Origin: Actinoplanes xinjiangensis | GTDB taxonomy: Bacteria; Actinomycetota; Actinomycetes; Mycobacteriales; Micromonosporaceae | Direction: 5' to 3' | Length of the DNA: 64,000 nt | NCBI RefSeq assembly: GCF_003148685.1 | Contig: NZ_QGGR01000010.1 | Span: 62,001 to 126,000 of the forward strand | Shown here: positions 24,953 to 33,522 of the stretch, piece after piece | How the letters are laid out: each line of letters opens with the position of its first letter | Numbering within the stretch: position 1 is the stretch's first letter | The notes under the pieces: generated by a model | Told to the model about the DNA's origin: nothing | The model's input: the letters and a program-made list of their open reading frames with translations, nothing else | The model's database searches: none | Translations under genes and position numbers: made by a program

Positions 24953-26193
24953 TCCCGCACCATCGTCAGGAGACGGTCCAAGACGTGTTCCTCACGTCCC
25001 AGGCCGTCGTGGGCGTACTCGTTGGTCACCCACGGCCGGAGGTTCCCGATCCGCGCCGCGGTGGCCAGCGACATGTCCCGGTCGACGTACATGTCGTCGA
25101 AGTAGACCGCGGCCGCCACCGGCACCTCGTTGGCGGCCAGCCGGTCGATGTCGTACAGCGGCGTCCAGTCGGCCTTCTCGGCCAGCCGGGACGCCGCGCC
25201 GGCGAGCGGGACCAGGGCCGGGTCCTCCCCGAACAGCCACGGGTAGATCATCTCCCCGGTGAACCGGACCGGTCCGCCGGCTGCCAGATCGAAGGCCGGG
25301 AACTCGGCACGCACCCGGTGCGCCGCCCACCCGGTGGCCGCCCCCTGACCGTAGATCGCCTCGTGCAGCACCGCGAACAACGGCTGCTCGGCGAAGGAGA
25401 TCGCGGCGTCCACCCGGCGCAGGAACAGTTCCGACAGATCTCCGCCGACGAACGCCTCTTCGAGCAGGTGGTGCAGCAGGTCGAAGCGGGCGTTCGAACC
25501 CAGGTGGATGCCGAGCGTCTGGAACCGGCGCGGGGTGAGCCGGTCCCCGGCGGGCAGCCGGGCATCCTGTTCCCCCAGCGCGTCGACGACCCGCCGGGCG
25601 ATCGCCTCGTCCTCCGGATACCGTGCGAAATACCGCTCGTTGTGCGCCAGCACCCGCGGATAGGCGGCCCGGTAGACGTCCTCCGCCGTCGCGGTCAGCC
25701 CCGGCAGGCCACCCGTGATGATCACCTCGCGGAGCCCGTGCGGCGCGAAGCTGAGGTACGTGACCGCGCAGAACCCGCCGAAACTCTGCCCCAGCACACT
25801 CCACGGCCGATCCCCGGCCAGATGGGCACGCAACAGCTCGGCGTCGGCCACGATGCTGTCCGCCCGGAAATGCGCCAGATGACCGGCCACATCCTCGACC
25901 CCGGCCAGCGTCTGCCGGGTCAGCGGGGTGCTGCGCCCGGTGCCCCGCTGGTCGAGCAGCACCACCCGGTAGTCACGTGCCGCCCGGCGCAGCCACACCG
26001 GCAGCTCCCGCGGCGACCGGTGCCCCGGACCACCCTGCAGATAGAGCAGGAACGGCCGGCTTTCCGCCGCGGACCCGGCCTCCCGCACCTCCCGCGCGAA
26101 GATCTCGATGCGCGGTCCGTCCGGCTCCGCATGATTCAGTGGTACGGCCAGAGTGTGCCCGGCGAAGACGAGCCCGGAGTGACGATGAATCAT
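24949..26193 (-). CDS. Proline-iminopeptidase-type alpha/beta hydrolase
   Basis: 414 residues, alpha/beta hydrolase of the prolyl aminopeptidase group (S33). The oxyanion region is LYLQGGPGHRSPR, followed by LLDQRGTGRS, and the nucleophile elbow is GQSFGGFCA. The acid (VYFDDMYVD) and the base (NEYAHDGL) lie near the C-terminus. It probably removes an N-terminal proline or similar residue from peptides in the cytosol; no signal peptide. It converges on rdgB with overlapping stop codons. Confidence 0.9.
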   Translation of the reverse strand: MIHRHSGLVFAGHTLAVPLNHAEPDGPRIEIFAREVREAGSAAESRPFLLYLQGGPGHRSPRELPVWLRRAARDYRVVLLDQRGTGRSTPLTRQTLAGVEDVAGHLAHFRADSIVADAELLRAHLAGDRPWSVLGQSFGGFCAVTYLSFAPHGLREVIITGGLPGLTATAEDVYRAAYPRVLAHNERYFARYPEDEAIARRVVDALGEQDARLPAGDRLTPRRFQTLGIHLGSNARFDLLHHLLEEAFVGGDLSELFLRRVDAAISFAEQPLFAVLHEAIYGQGAATGWAAHRVRAEFPAFDLAAGGPVRFTGEMIYPWLFGEDPALVPLAGAASRLAEKADWTPLYDIDRLAANEVPVAAAVYFDDMYVDRDMSLATAARIGNLRPWVTNEYAHDGLGREEHVLDRLLTMVRD

Positions 26194-26337
26194 CCTCCGA
26201 GCCTGCCGTATCGACGGCGACCATCGGCACCCCGGTTCTGACCAGCCCGCAACTCGAAAGCCGGCCCGTCGCGAACCGAAAGAGAATCTCGCCGCGGATC
26301 GAAAGTCCAGCGCTCGCGAAACGTAACCGAAACCCGG

Positions 26338-26343
26338 TAGCGT
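26338..26343 (+). promoter_or_regulatory. -10 box of leaderless DUF4143 ATPase gene
   Basis: TAGCGT ends 7 bases before GTG 26351; this favours that start over the GTG at 26342. Confidence 0.5.
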
Positions 26344-26350
26344 GAGGGCC

Positions 26351-27598
26351 GTGAACCCCACTGACCTGCTCCCCAGACACGCCGAGCAGCTCATCGCGGC
26401 CGCCCTGGAGGACACCCGCGTGGTGCTGGTCAGCGGCGCCCGCCAGTGCGGCAAGAGCACCCTCGTCCGCCTGACCGCCGGCGATCGTGCCGCCGAACGC
26501 CGCGACCTCGACCGTGAGCAGGACCGGGCGGCGGCGCGGGCCGACCCGACCGGCTTCGTGGCCTTCGACGACCTGATGGTGATCGACGAGATCCAGCGCG
26601 TCCCCGACCTGCTGCTGGCGATCAAGGTGTCGGTCGACGAGGACCCCCGGCCCGGCCGCTTCCTGCTGACCGGATCGTCGAGCCTGTTCGGCCTGCGGGC
26701 CGCACCGGACGCGCTGCCCGGCCGGATGGAGACGGTCGAGTTGTGGCCGTTCTCGCAGGGCGAGATCGACGGCACCCCGGACGGTTTCATCGACACGGTC
26801 TTCCGGCTCGGCCCGGACCTGCGCCACGAGTCCACGGTGACCCGCGCCGACTACGCGAGCCGCATCGTGCGCGGCGGCCTCCCGGAGGCGGTCGCCCGGA
26901 CCGACGCGCGCCGCCGCGGCCGGTTCCTGGACGGATACGTGCAGGCACTGATCGACCGGGACGTGCGTGAGCTGGCCCGCATCGAGCAGGCACCCCAGCT
27001 GCGGACACTGATCCGGCTGCTGGCCGCCCGGTCGGCGTCCCTGATCGTGCCCGGCGCCCTGGAGTCCGACCTGGGGCTGAGCCGCCCCACCATCGCCCGC
27101 TACATGCAGCTGCTCGAAGAGGTCTATCTGATCAAGCGGATCCCCGGCTGGTCGCGGAACCTGGGCAGCCGGGTCACCCGCGCACCGAAACTGGTCTTCG
27201 TCGACTCCGGCATCGCCGCCCAGCAACTGGCCGTCGACGCGCACGCGCTGTTGCGCCCGGGGCAGCCGTTCGGGCCGCTGCTGGAGGGCTTCGTCGTGGC
27301 CGAGCTGGCCCGGCAGGCCACCTGGTCGGACGAGATGGTCGACCTCTACCACTACCGCGACCAGAACAAGATCGAGGTGGACGTCATCCTCGAGAACCGG
27401 CAGCGCCAGGTCGTCGCCATCGAGGTCAAGGCCGCGTCCACGGTCCGCTCCGACGATTTCGCGGGCCTGCGCCGGATCGCCGACCGGCTCGGCGACGACC
27501 TGATCGCCGGCATCGTGCTCTACACCGGGACCAGCACGCTGCCGTTCGGTGACCGGATGCGCGCCGTCCCGATCAGTGCCCTCTGGGAGTCGGCTTGA
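26351..27598 (+). CDS. AAA ATPase with DUF4143 domain
   Basis: 415 residues. The N-terminal AAA domain has Walker A GARQCGKST and Walker B LMVIDEIQRV followed by the sensor LLTGSSSLF. The C-terminal DUF4143 domain includes FVVAELARQATW and a nuclease-like strand IEVDVILENRQRQVVAIEVKA, which keeps a D-x(n)-E-x-K pattern. Such proteins are widespread in prokaryotes as multi-copy orphans; no biochemical role is settled. It stands alone between a convergent-free gap and the MerR-PP2C gene. Confidence 0.9.
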   Translation: MNPTDLLPRHAEQLIAAALEDTRVVLVSGARQCGKSTLVRLTAGDRAAERRDLDREQDRAAARADPTGFVAFDDLMVIDEIQRVPDLLLAIKVSVDEDPRPGRFLLTGSSSLFGLRAAPDALPGRMETVELWPFSQGEIDGTPDGFIDTVFRLGPDLRHESTVTRADYASRIVRGGLPEAVARTDARRRGRFLDGYVQALIDRDVRELARIEQAPQLRTLIRLLAARSASLIVPGALESDLGLSRPTIARYMQLLEEVYLIKRIPGWSRNLGSRVTRAPKLVFVDSGIAAQQLAVDAHALLRPGQPFGPLLEGFVVAELARQATWSDEMVDLYHYRDQNKIEVDVILENRQRQVVAIEVKAASTVRSDDFAGLRRIADRLGDDLIAGIVLYTGTSTLPFGDRMRAVPISALWESA

Positions 27599-27722
27599 CC
27601 TTGCCCTTGGGGGAGGGCCCAGCATTTCGGTACCGGTCACGGTGGCCGGCATCCGATACCCGGTCACGGTGATCAGATCTGGTCGCGGTGGCCGGGACGG
27701 GGATTCGGGGTGAGGGGGACGT

Positions 27723-28772
27723 GTGCCTGAGCTGCTGACGATCGGTGTGTTCGCCCGGGCGGCCCGGCTGTCGCCGAAGGCGCTGCGGCTCTACGACGAT
27801 CTCGGTCTGCTGCGGCCCGCCCAGGTCGACGACGACTCGGGCTACCGGCTCTACGCACCGGAGCAGCTCGACCAGGCCCGCCTGATCGCCTGGCTGCGCC
27901 GGCTCGGCATGCCGCTGGAGCGCATCCGGCAGATCGGTGAGCTGCCCACCCCGGAGCAGGCGGCGCAGATCGGCGCCTACTGGGAGCAGGTGCTCGCCGA
28001 GACCGCCGAGCGCGGCCGGCTCGCCACCTTCCTCGTCGACTATCTCTCCGGGAGGGGCAGCGCGATGGGCACACTGGGGATCCGCTACGCGGCACGTTCC
28101 GAGACCGGCCCGGTCCGTGACAGCAACGAGGACACCGCCTATGCGGGGCCGCGGCTGATGGCGGTAGCCGACGGGATGCGCGGCCCCGGCGGTGACCGGG
28201 CGAGCGCGGCGGCGGTCGACGCGCTGAAAACATTGGAGACCGCCACGGTCGCGGCCGACGACCTGCTCGGCTCACTCGCCGAGGCGGTGCGGGCGGCGGC
28301 CCGCTCGGTCGGCGAGATCGACGGCGACACGGCCACCACGCTGACCGCCCTCTACTGGTCCGGGTCACGACTGGCGCTCGTACACATCGGCGACACCCGC
28401 GCCTACCGGCTGCGTGACGGCGAGCTCAGCCTGATCACCGTCGACCACACGTATGTGCGGTCGCTCGTCGAACAGGGCCGGCTCACCGAGGCCGAGGCAG
28501 CCGTCCACCCACAGCGGTCACTGCTGGTCAAAGCCCTTACCGGTACGGGTGACGAAACCCCCGACCTGTCCCTGCACGAGGCCGCCGCCGGTGATCGCTA
28601 TCTGCTCTGCTCCGACGGCCTCGCCACGACGGTGCCCGAGCCGGAGCTGCGGGCGGTGCTGGCCGGTCCGGGCGACCCACGGCAGATCCTCGACGACCTG
28701 TTCACCCGTGCCTACGCGGCCGGCGCCCATGACAACGTCGCCGCCGTCGTCGCCGACGTGGTGCCGGCGTGA
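27723..28772 (+). CDS. MerR-type DNA-binding domain fused to PP2C phosphatase
   Basis: 349 residues. Residues 1-75 are a MerR winged helix (TIGVFARAARLSPKALRLYDDLGLLRP and GYRLYAPEQL), followed by a helical linker, then from about residue 115 a PP2C-type Ser/Thr phosphatase. The PP2C metal-site residues are present: RDSNED (Glu136/Asp137), VADGMRG (Asp150-Gly151), CSDGL and HDNVAA. The fusion suggests a transcription factor controlled by, or controlling, phosphorylation. A purine run (GAGGGGG) lies 5 bases before the GTG. The stop overlaps the MFS start (GTGA). Confidence 0.9.
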   Translation: MPELLTIGVFARAARLSPKALRLYDDLGLLRPAQVDDDSGYRLYAPEQLDQARLIAWLRRLGMPLERIRQIGELPTPEQAAQIGAYWEQVLAETAERGRLATFLVDYLSGRGSAMGTLGIRYAARSETGPVRDSNEDTAYAGPRLMAVADGMRGPGGDRASAAAVDALKTLETATVAADDLLGSLAEAVRAAARSVGEIDGDTATTLTALYWSGSRLALVHIGDTRAYRLRDGELSLITVDHTYVRSLVEQGRLTEAEAAVHPQRSLLVKALTGTGDETPDLSLHEAAAGDRYLLCSDGLATTVPEPELRAVLAGPGDPRQILDDLFTRAYAAGAHDNVAAVVADVVPA

Positions 28773-30328
28773 GAGCGGCCCTCGCCGACCGCCGCCCGCT
28801 GCACGTTCCCGCCTTCCGCCGCTGGTGGGTGGCGTCCCTGGTCACCGCGGTCGGCGGCTCGTTCAGCGTGGTCGCCGTCCCCGCCCAGCTCTACGCGATG
28901 ACCGGCACATCCGCGGCGCTCGGCGGCTCGGCGATCCTGTCCTTCGCCGGCCTGGTGATCGGCGCACTGACCGCGGGCACCCTGGCCGACCGCTGGGACC
29001 GCCGGGTGGTCCTGCTGGCCGCACAGTCCGGCCTCGCGGCCACCTATGCGGGCCTGTGGGTGCAGGCCTCTCTGGACGGCCCGCTGCCGATCCTGCTGGC
29101 GCTGGTGACCTGCCAGGGTCTGACCTTCGGCGCGATCTCCACCACCGCGGGCGCGGTCCTCCCACGCCTGCTGCCGGCCGAGCTGCTGGCCGCCGCGAAC
29201 AGCTTGAACTCCCTGGTCCGCTACGGCGGCTGGATCCTGGGCCCACTCCTGGGCGGCCTGCTGATCCCGGTAGCGGGCCTGAACACCCTCTACCTCTGCG
29301 ACGCCGCCGCCCTGCTGGCCGTCCTCTGGGCGGTGCTCCGCCTACCCCCTATGCCACCGACCGCACAGACGCCCCGGCCCGCGGCATCGACGCCCCGGCC
29401 TGCGGCATCGAGTGCATCTGGGGACGGTTCGGTGGAGCAGTCTCGGCCCGTCGCAGCAGCGGGCGGAAGTTTGGTGCAGTCCCGGCCCGCCGCAGCGGCG
29501 GGCGGGTCCCAGGACGGTTCGGTGGCGCAGTCCTGGCCCGCCGCAGCAGCGGTCGAATGTCGGGACGGTTCGGTGGCGCAGTCTCCGGTATCCGCGGCGG
29601 CGGGCGCATCGCGGGACGGTTCGGTGGTGCGGTCTCGACCATCCACGGCGGCGGGCGGGTCTCGTGACGGTTCGGTGGCGGGCGTAGACCGATCGGCGCG
29701 GGCCGGCCGTGGCCTCCGCGGTGGCCTTCGCCATCTGCGGACGAGTCGTCTGCTGATGGCAGTTCTGGCGGTGGACCTGGCCGCGATGGTTCTCGGTATG
29801 CCGGTGGTGCTCTTTCCGGAGTTGGCCCGGCACACCTATGGCGATCCGGTCGGCGGCGGTCCGGTGCTGGGCCTTTTCTACGCCGCCTACCCAGCGGGAG
29901 TGATCATGGCCGGGCTGTTCTCCGGCAGGTTCACCCGGGTGCGCCGTCCCGGCCGGACGATGGCCTTCGCCGCGATGGCCTGGGGCGCGACGGTGATTCT
30001 GCTGGGCCTGACGACTCACCTGTGGGTGGCGCTGGCAGCCCTGGTGCTCGGTGGCGCGGTCAATTTCGTGCTGAGTACGCATCGCAACGCGATCACGCAG
30101 GCGCACACCGACGATGCTCTCCTCGGCCGGGTCCAGGGTCTGCTCACGGTGGTGCTGACGGGCGGCCCACAGCTGGCGAACCTGTTGCACGGTGCTGCCG
30201 GAGCGGTGATCGGCCCACGTCCGGCAATCATCGCCGGCGGCCTGCTCACGATCGTCGCGGTGGCGGCCACAGTCCGTGCCGCCCCCGAACTGAGCACTGT
30301 GGAGCAGACCCACCAGTCGACCGCGTAG
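28769..30328 (+). CDS. MFS transporter with tandem-repeat central loop
   Basis: 519 residues, about 100 more than usual for a 12-helix MFS exporter of this (enterobactin-exporter-like) group. Six helices precede and six follow a cytosolic central loop of residues ~195-315, and nearly all extra length is there: a repeated 15- to 17-residue unit of the type RDGSVAQSRPAAAAGGS. Helices 1-6 contain ADRWDRRVVLL, the MFS A-type motif. Coupled by GTGA overlap to the MerR-PP2C gene, which is therefore a likely regulator. Substrate unknown. Confidence 0.85.
   Translation: MRAALADRRPLHVPAFRRWWVASLVTAVGGSFSVVAVPAQLYAMTGTSAALGGSAILSFAGLVIGALTAGTLADRWDRRVVLLAAQSGLAATYAGLWVQASLDGPLPILLALVTCQGLTFGAISTTAGAVLPRLLPAELLAAANSLNSLVRYGGWILGPLLGGLLIPVAGLNTLYLCDAAALLAVLWAVLRLPPMPPTAQTPRPAASTPRPAASSASGDGSVEQSRPVAAAGGSLVQSRPAAAAGGSQDGSVAQSWPAAAAVECRDGSVAQSPVSAAAGASRDGSVVRSRPSTAAGGSRDGSVAGVDRSARAGRGLRGGLRHLRTSRLLMAVLAVDLAAMVLGMPVVLFPELARHTYGDPVGGGPVLGLFYAAYPAGVIMAGLFSGRFTRVRRPGRTMAFAAMAWGATVILLGLTTHLWVALAALVLGGAVNFVLSTHRNAITQAHTDDALLGRVQGLLTVVLTGGPQLANLLHGAAGAVIGPRPAIIAGGLLTIVAVAATVRAAPELSTVEQTHQSTA
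29421..29680 (+). repeat. In-frame minisatellite (45-51 bp units) in MFS gene
   Basis: Copies of a unit containing GGACGGTTCGGTGGCGCAGTC begin near 29422, 29467, 29512, 29563, 29614 and 29665. The last steps are exactly 51 bp and the first two 45 bp, so all keep frame. Confidence 0.85.
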
Positions 30329-30757
30329 CGACGGCGTGAGGGCACATCCGACGGCTAGCCAAATAACGGCGGAGTGCAGTAACCAATCAGAAGGGCCACC
30401 CCTTGGGCAGCGTGTAGCGCACCAGACAGCCGGCCACTTAACGGAAGCGGCGGCGGAACACCCGAGCGGGGTCCAGCCGACGGGCGACGGCCTGGTTCGG
30501 GAGACGCGTCGGGGTCGAGCGGCGGCTTGATCCGCGACGAACCGGGCGGGGCGACGGTTGGGTCGGGCGACGTCGAACCGAACGGCGGCTTGGTCCGGCG
30601 ACAGCGCTGGCCCAGGCCCGGCGTCGTGCCTCGCCCGGCGTCGTGCCTTGCCCCGTGCTGGGCCCCGCCCAGTGCCGGGCCCCGCCTGGCTGGCACCGGG
30701 CCGGGGGTGGCCCGGCGGCAACGCCGGCCGCGCCAACGACCGGCGGAGAGCCACAGG
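30329..30757. other. Gene-free region with short imperfect repeats
   Basis: No supported gene. It contains short repeats such as two copies of CGGCGTCGTGCCT (about 30620-30645), repeated CGGCGGCTTG and CCCCGCC/GTGCCGGGCC runs. hutH ends at 30758 from the other side, so it separates the convergent MFS and hut units. The composition resembles the 12-13.5 kb repeat region. Confidence 0.5.
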
Positions 30758-32338
30758 TCAGCGAAGGGTGCCGATCTCCGCCTCGATCTCCGCCCGCAGC
30801 GACGGTCCGGCCACGACGGAACGGGCCTGTTCCAGGACCGGCGCCAGGAAGATGTCCGGCCCGGGTGCGCCGGCGAACGGGGTGACCGCGGCCAGCGCGG
30901 CCACCCCCGCGGCCGACGGTGTCAGCGGGGCCCGCAGTTGGAGACCGCGGACGGCCGAGAGCAGTTCGACAGCGAGGAGGCTGGTGAGGTTGTCCAGGAC
31001 GGTACGCAGCTTCTTGGCCGCGGCCCAGCCCATCGACACGTGGTCCTCCTGCATGCCGCTGGTCGGCAGTGAGTCCACCGAGGCCGGTGAGGCGAGGCGC
31101 CGGTTCTCGGCGACGATCCCGGCAGCAGTGTACTGGGCGATCATCAGCCCCGAGTTGACGCCGGCGTCCGGCGACAGGAAGGGCGGCAGTTCGCGGGAGC
31201 GGGTGACGTCGAGGAGCCGGTCGACCCGGCGTTCGGCGATGGCACCGACCTCGGCGGCGGCGATGGCCAGGAAATCGGCGGCGAAACCGAGTGGCGCCCC
31301 GTGGAAGTTGCCGGTCGACTCGACCCGACCGTCCGGCAGCACGACCGGGTTGTCCACCACCGACACGAGTTCACGCTCGCTGGTCGTGTTGACGAAGTCG
31401 AGAGTGTCCCGGGCGGCGCCGGCCACCTGGGGGGCGCAGCGCATGGAGTATGCGTCCTGGACCGCGTGCGCCAGGTCGTCGCGGTGCGAATCCATGATCG
31501 CTGAGCCCTGGAGCAGCCGGTGGATGTTGGCGGCCGAGGCGGCCTGGCCGGGGTGCGGCCGGATGTCGTGCAGTTCGGGCAGGAACGGGCGGTCCGATCC
31601 GAGCATCGCCTCGATGGCCAGGGCCGCGGTCACGTCGGCCATGGTGAACAGGTGGCGGGCGTCGGCGATCGCCAGCAGCAGCATGCCGAGCATGCCGTCG
31701 GTGCCGTTGATCAGCGCCAGCCCCTCCTTGGCGGCCAGGTCGAGAGCGCTGAGGCCGGCGGCGCGCAGCGCTTCGGCGCCGGCGATGCGGGAGCCGTCCT
31801 TGGCGAGCACCCAGCCTTCGCCGAGCAGCACGAGCGCGCAGTGGGCCAGCGGTGCCAGGTCACCGGACGCGCCGAGCGACCCGTGTTCCGGCACCCACGG
31901 TGTGATGTCGTGGTTGAGCAGGTCGACGAGGCCCTGGGCGAGGACCGGCCGGACCCCGGAGCGGCCGAGCGCCAGCGACCGGACCCGCAGCAGCATCATC
32001 GCCCGGACCACTTCGCGGGGCATGGGTGCACCGATGCCGGCGGCGTGCGACCGGATCAGTGCGTGCTGCAGTTCGGCTCGGCGGGCCGGTTCGATGGAGG
32101 TGCTGGCCAGGGCACCGAACCCGGTGGAGACGCCGTAGACGGGACGCCCGGACGCCTCGATGCCGTCGACGATCGCCCGGCTCCGGGCCATCGCCTCGAC
32201 GGCTTCGGGGGAGATCTCGACGCGGACGTCGCCGCGGGTCGTGCCGAGGTCGGCGGCGGAGGAGACGGAGGCACCCGAGCGGGCGACGGCGATGACGTCG
32301 GCCGCGGAGACGCCGGTGGATTGGACGGTGACGATCAT
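30758..32338 (-). CDS. hutH: Histidine ammonia-lyase
   Basis: 526 residues. First step of histidine degradation: histidine to urocanate plus ammonia. The residues that cyclise into the MIO prosthetic group are Ala157-Ser158-Gly159 in GSLGASGDLAPL. Other family blocks: YGVSTGFGAL, RPFLPELHDIRPHPGQ and GNFHGAPLGFAAD. It is the last gene of the operon and starts with ATG overlapping the hutI stop by four bases. The longer reading frame upstream is spurious. Confidence 0.97.
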   Translation of the reverse strand: MIVTVQSTGVSAADVIAVARSGASVSSAADLGTTRGDVRVEISPEAVEAMARSRAIVDGIEASGRPVYGVSTGFGALASTSIEPARRAELQHALIRSHAAGIGAPMPREVVRAMMLLRVRSLALGRSGVRPVLAQGLVDLLNHDITPWVPEHGSLGASGDLAPLAHCALVLLGEGWVLAKDGSRIAGAEALRAAGLSALDLAAKEGLALINGTDGMLGMLLLAIADARHLFTMADVTAALAIEAMLGSDRPFLPELHDIRPHPGQAASAANIHRLLQGSAIMDSHRDDLAHAVQDAYSMRCAPQVAGAARDTLDFVNTTSERELVSVVDNPVVLPDGRVESTGNFHGAPLGFAADFLAIAAAEVGAIAERRVDRLLDVTRSRELPPFLSPDAGVNSGLMIAQYTAAGIVAENRRLASPASVDSLPTSGMQEDHVSMGWAAAKKLRTVLDNLTSLLAVELLSAVRGLQLRAPLTPSAAGVAALAAVTPFAGAPGPDIFLAPVLEQARSVVAGPSLRAEIEAEIGTLR

Positions 32339-33522
32339 TGGAGCACTCCGTTGTGCAGTACGGAACGGATGAGGGGGACACCGGGCCGGTAGGCCAGGTG
32401 CAGGTGGGACGGCGCGTCGAGGACGATCAGGTCGGCGCGGGCGCCGACGGTGATCCGGCCGACGTCGCCGCGGCGCAGCGCGTGCGCGCCGCCGGCGGTC
32501 GCCGCCCACACCGCCTCGGCCGGGGTCATCCGCATCTCGCGGACGGCGAGGGCGATGCAGAACGGCATCGAGGAGGTGTACGACGACCCGGGGTTGCAGT
32601 CGGTCGCCAGTGCGACGGTGACCCCGGCGTCGAGGAGCCGCCGCGCGTCCGGGTACGGCGAGCGGGTGGAGAACTCGGCACCCGGCAGCAACGTGGCGAC
32701 CGTGGTGGAGTGCCCGCCCTCGGCGCACATGCAGTCCATCGCGGTCGAGGCGAGCGCGTCCACGTCGGCGTCGTCGAGGTGGGTGCAGTGGTCGACGCTG
32801 GCCGCGCCCATCTCGACGGCGAGCCGCACCCCGGGGCCGGGGCCGAGCTGGTTGCCGTGCACCCGCAGGCCGAGTCCGGCGGCCTGCCCGGCGGCGAGGA
32901 TCGTGCGGGACTGGTCCTCGTCGAAGGCGCCGCGTTCGCAGAAGACGTCGATCCACCGGGCGTACGGGCGGGCGGCGGCCAGCATCGGGCCGGTGACCAG
33001 GCCGACGTACTTCCACGGGTCGCCGGCGTGTTCGGCGGGCACCACATGCGCGCCGAGGAACGTGGTCTCGCTGGTCAGTTCGGCGGCGATCCGCAGCGAG
33101 CGGGCCTCGTCGTCGACGTTCAGGCCGTACCCGCTCTTGATCTCGACGGTGGTGGTGCCCTGCCGCCGCATCTCGGTGACCAGCCGGGTGACGTTACGGC
33201 GCAGGTCGGCGTCCGAGGCCGCGCGGGTCGCGCCGACGGTGGTGCGGATGCCGCCGCCGGTGTACGGCTCGCCGGCCATCCGGGCCGCGAACTCCGCCGC
33301 CCGGTCCCCGGCGAAGGCGAGGTGGGCGTGGCTGTCGACGAAACCGGGCAGCACCGCGGCACCGTCGACGTCGAGGACGGAGTCGGCGGCGGGTGCCCGG
33401 CCGGCCGGGCCGACCCAGGCGATCCGGTCGTTCTCGGTCACGACCGCCATGTCCCGGGCCAGCCCCAGACGGCGGTCACTGTTGGTGACCAGTTCTCCGA
33501 TGTTGGTGACGAGCACGCTCAC
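32335..33522 (-). CDS. hutI: Imidazolonepropionase
   Basis: 395 residues, amidohydrolase superfamily. Third step: opens the imidazolone ring to N-formimidoylglutamate. Metal ligands are in FVDSHAHLAFAG, HGNQLGPG and the later DHCTHLDD; the conserved acid is in LATDCNPGSSYTSSM. Overlaps hutF and hutH by four bases on either side. Confidence 0.96.
   Translation of the reverse strand: MSVLVTNIGELVTNSDRRLGLARDMAVVTENDRIAWVGPAGRAPAADSVLDVDGAAVLPGFVDSHAHLAFAGDRAAEFAARMAGEPYTGGGIRTTVGATRAASDADLRRNVTRLVTEMRRQGTTTVEIKSGYGLNVDDEARSLRIAAELTSETTFLGAHVVPAEHAGDPWKYVGLVTGPMLAAARPYARWIDVFCERGAFDEDQSRTILAAGQAAGLGLRVHGNQLGPGPGVRLAVEMGAASVDHCTHLDDADVDALASTAMDCMCAEGGHSTTVATLLPGAEFSTRSPYPDARRLLDAGVTVALATDCNPGSSYTSSMPFCIALAVREMRMTPAEAVWAATAGGAHALRRGDVGRITVGARADLIVLDAPSHLHLAYRPGVPLIRSVLHNGVLQ

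Noticed and set aside
26351..27598. Toxin-antitoxin or defence system around the DUF4143 ATPase
   Set aside because: No partner gene next to it and the family is a common orphan.
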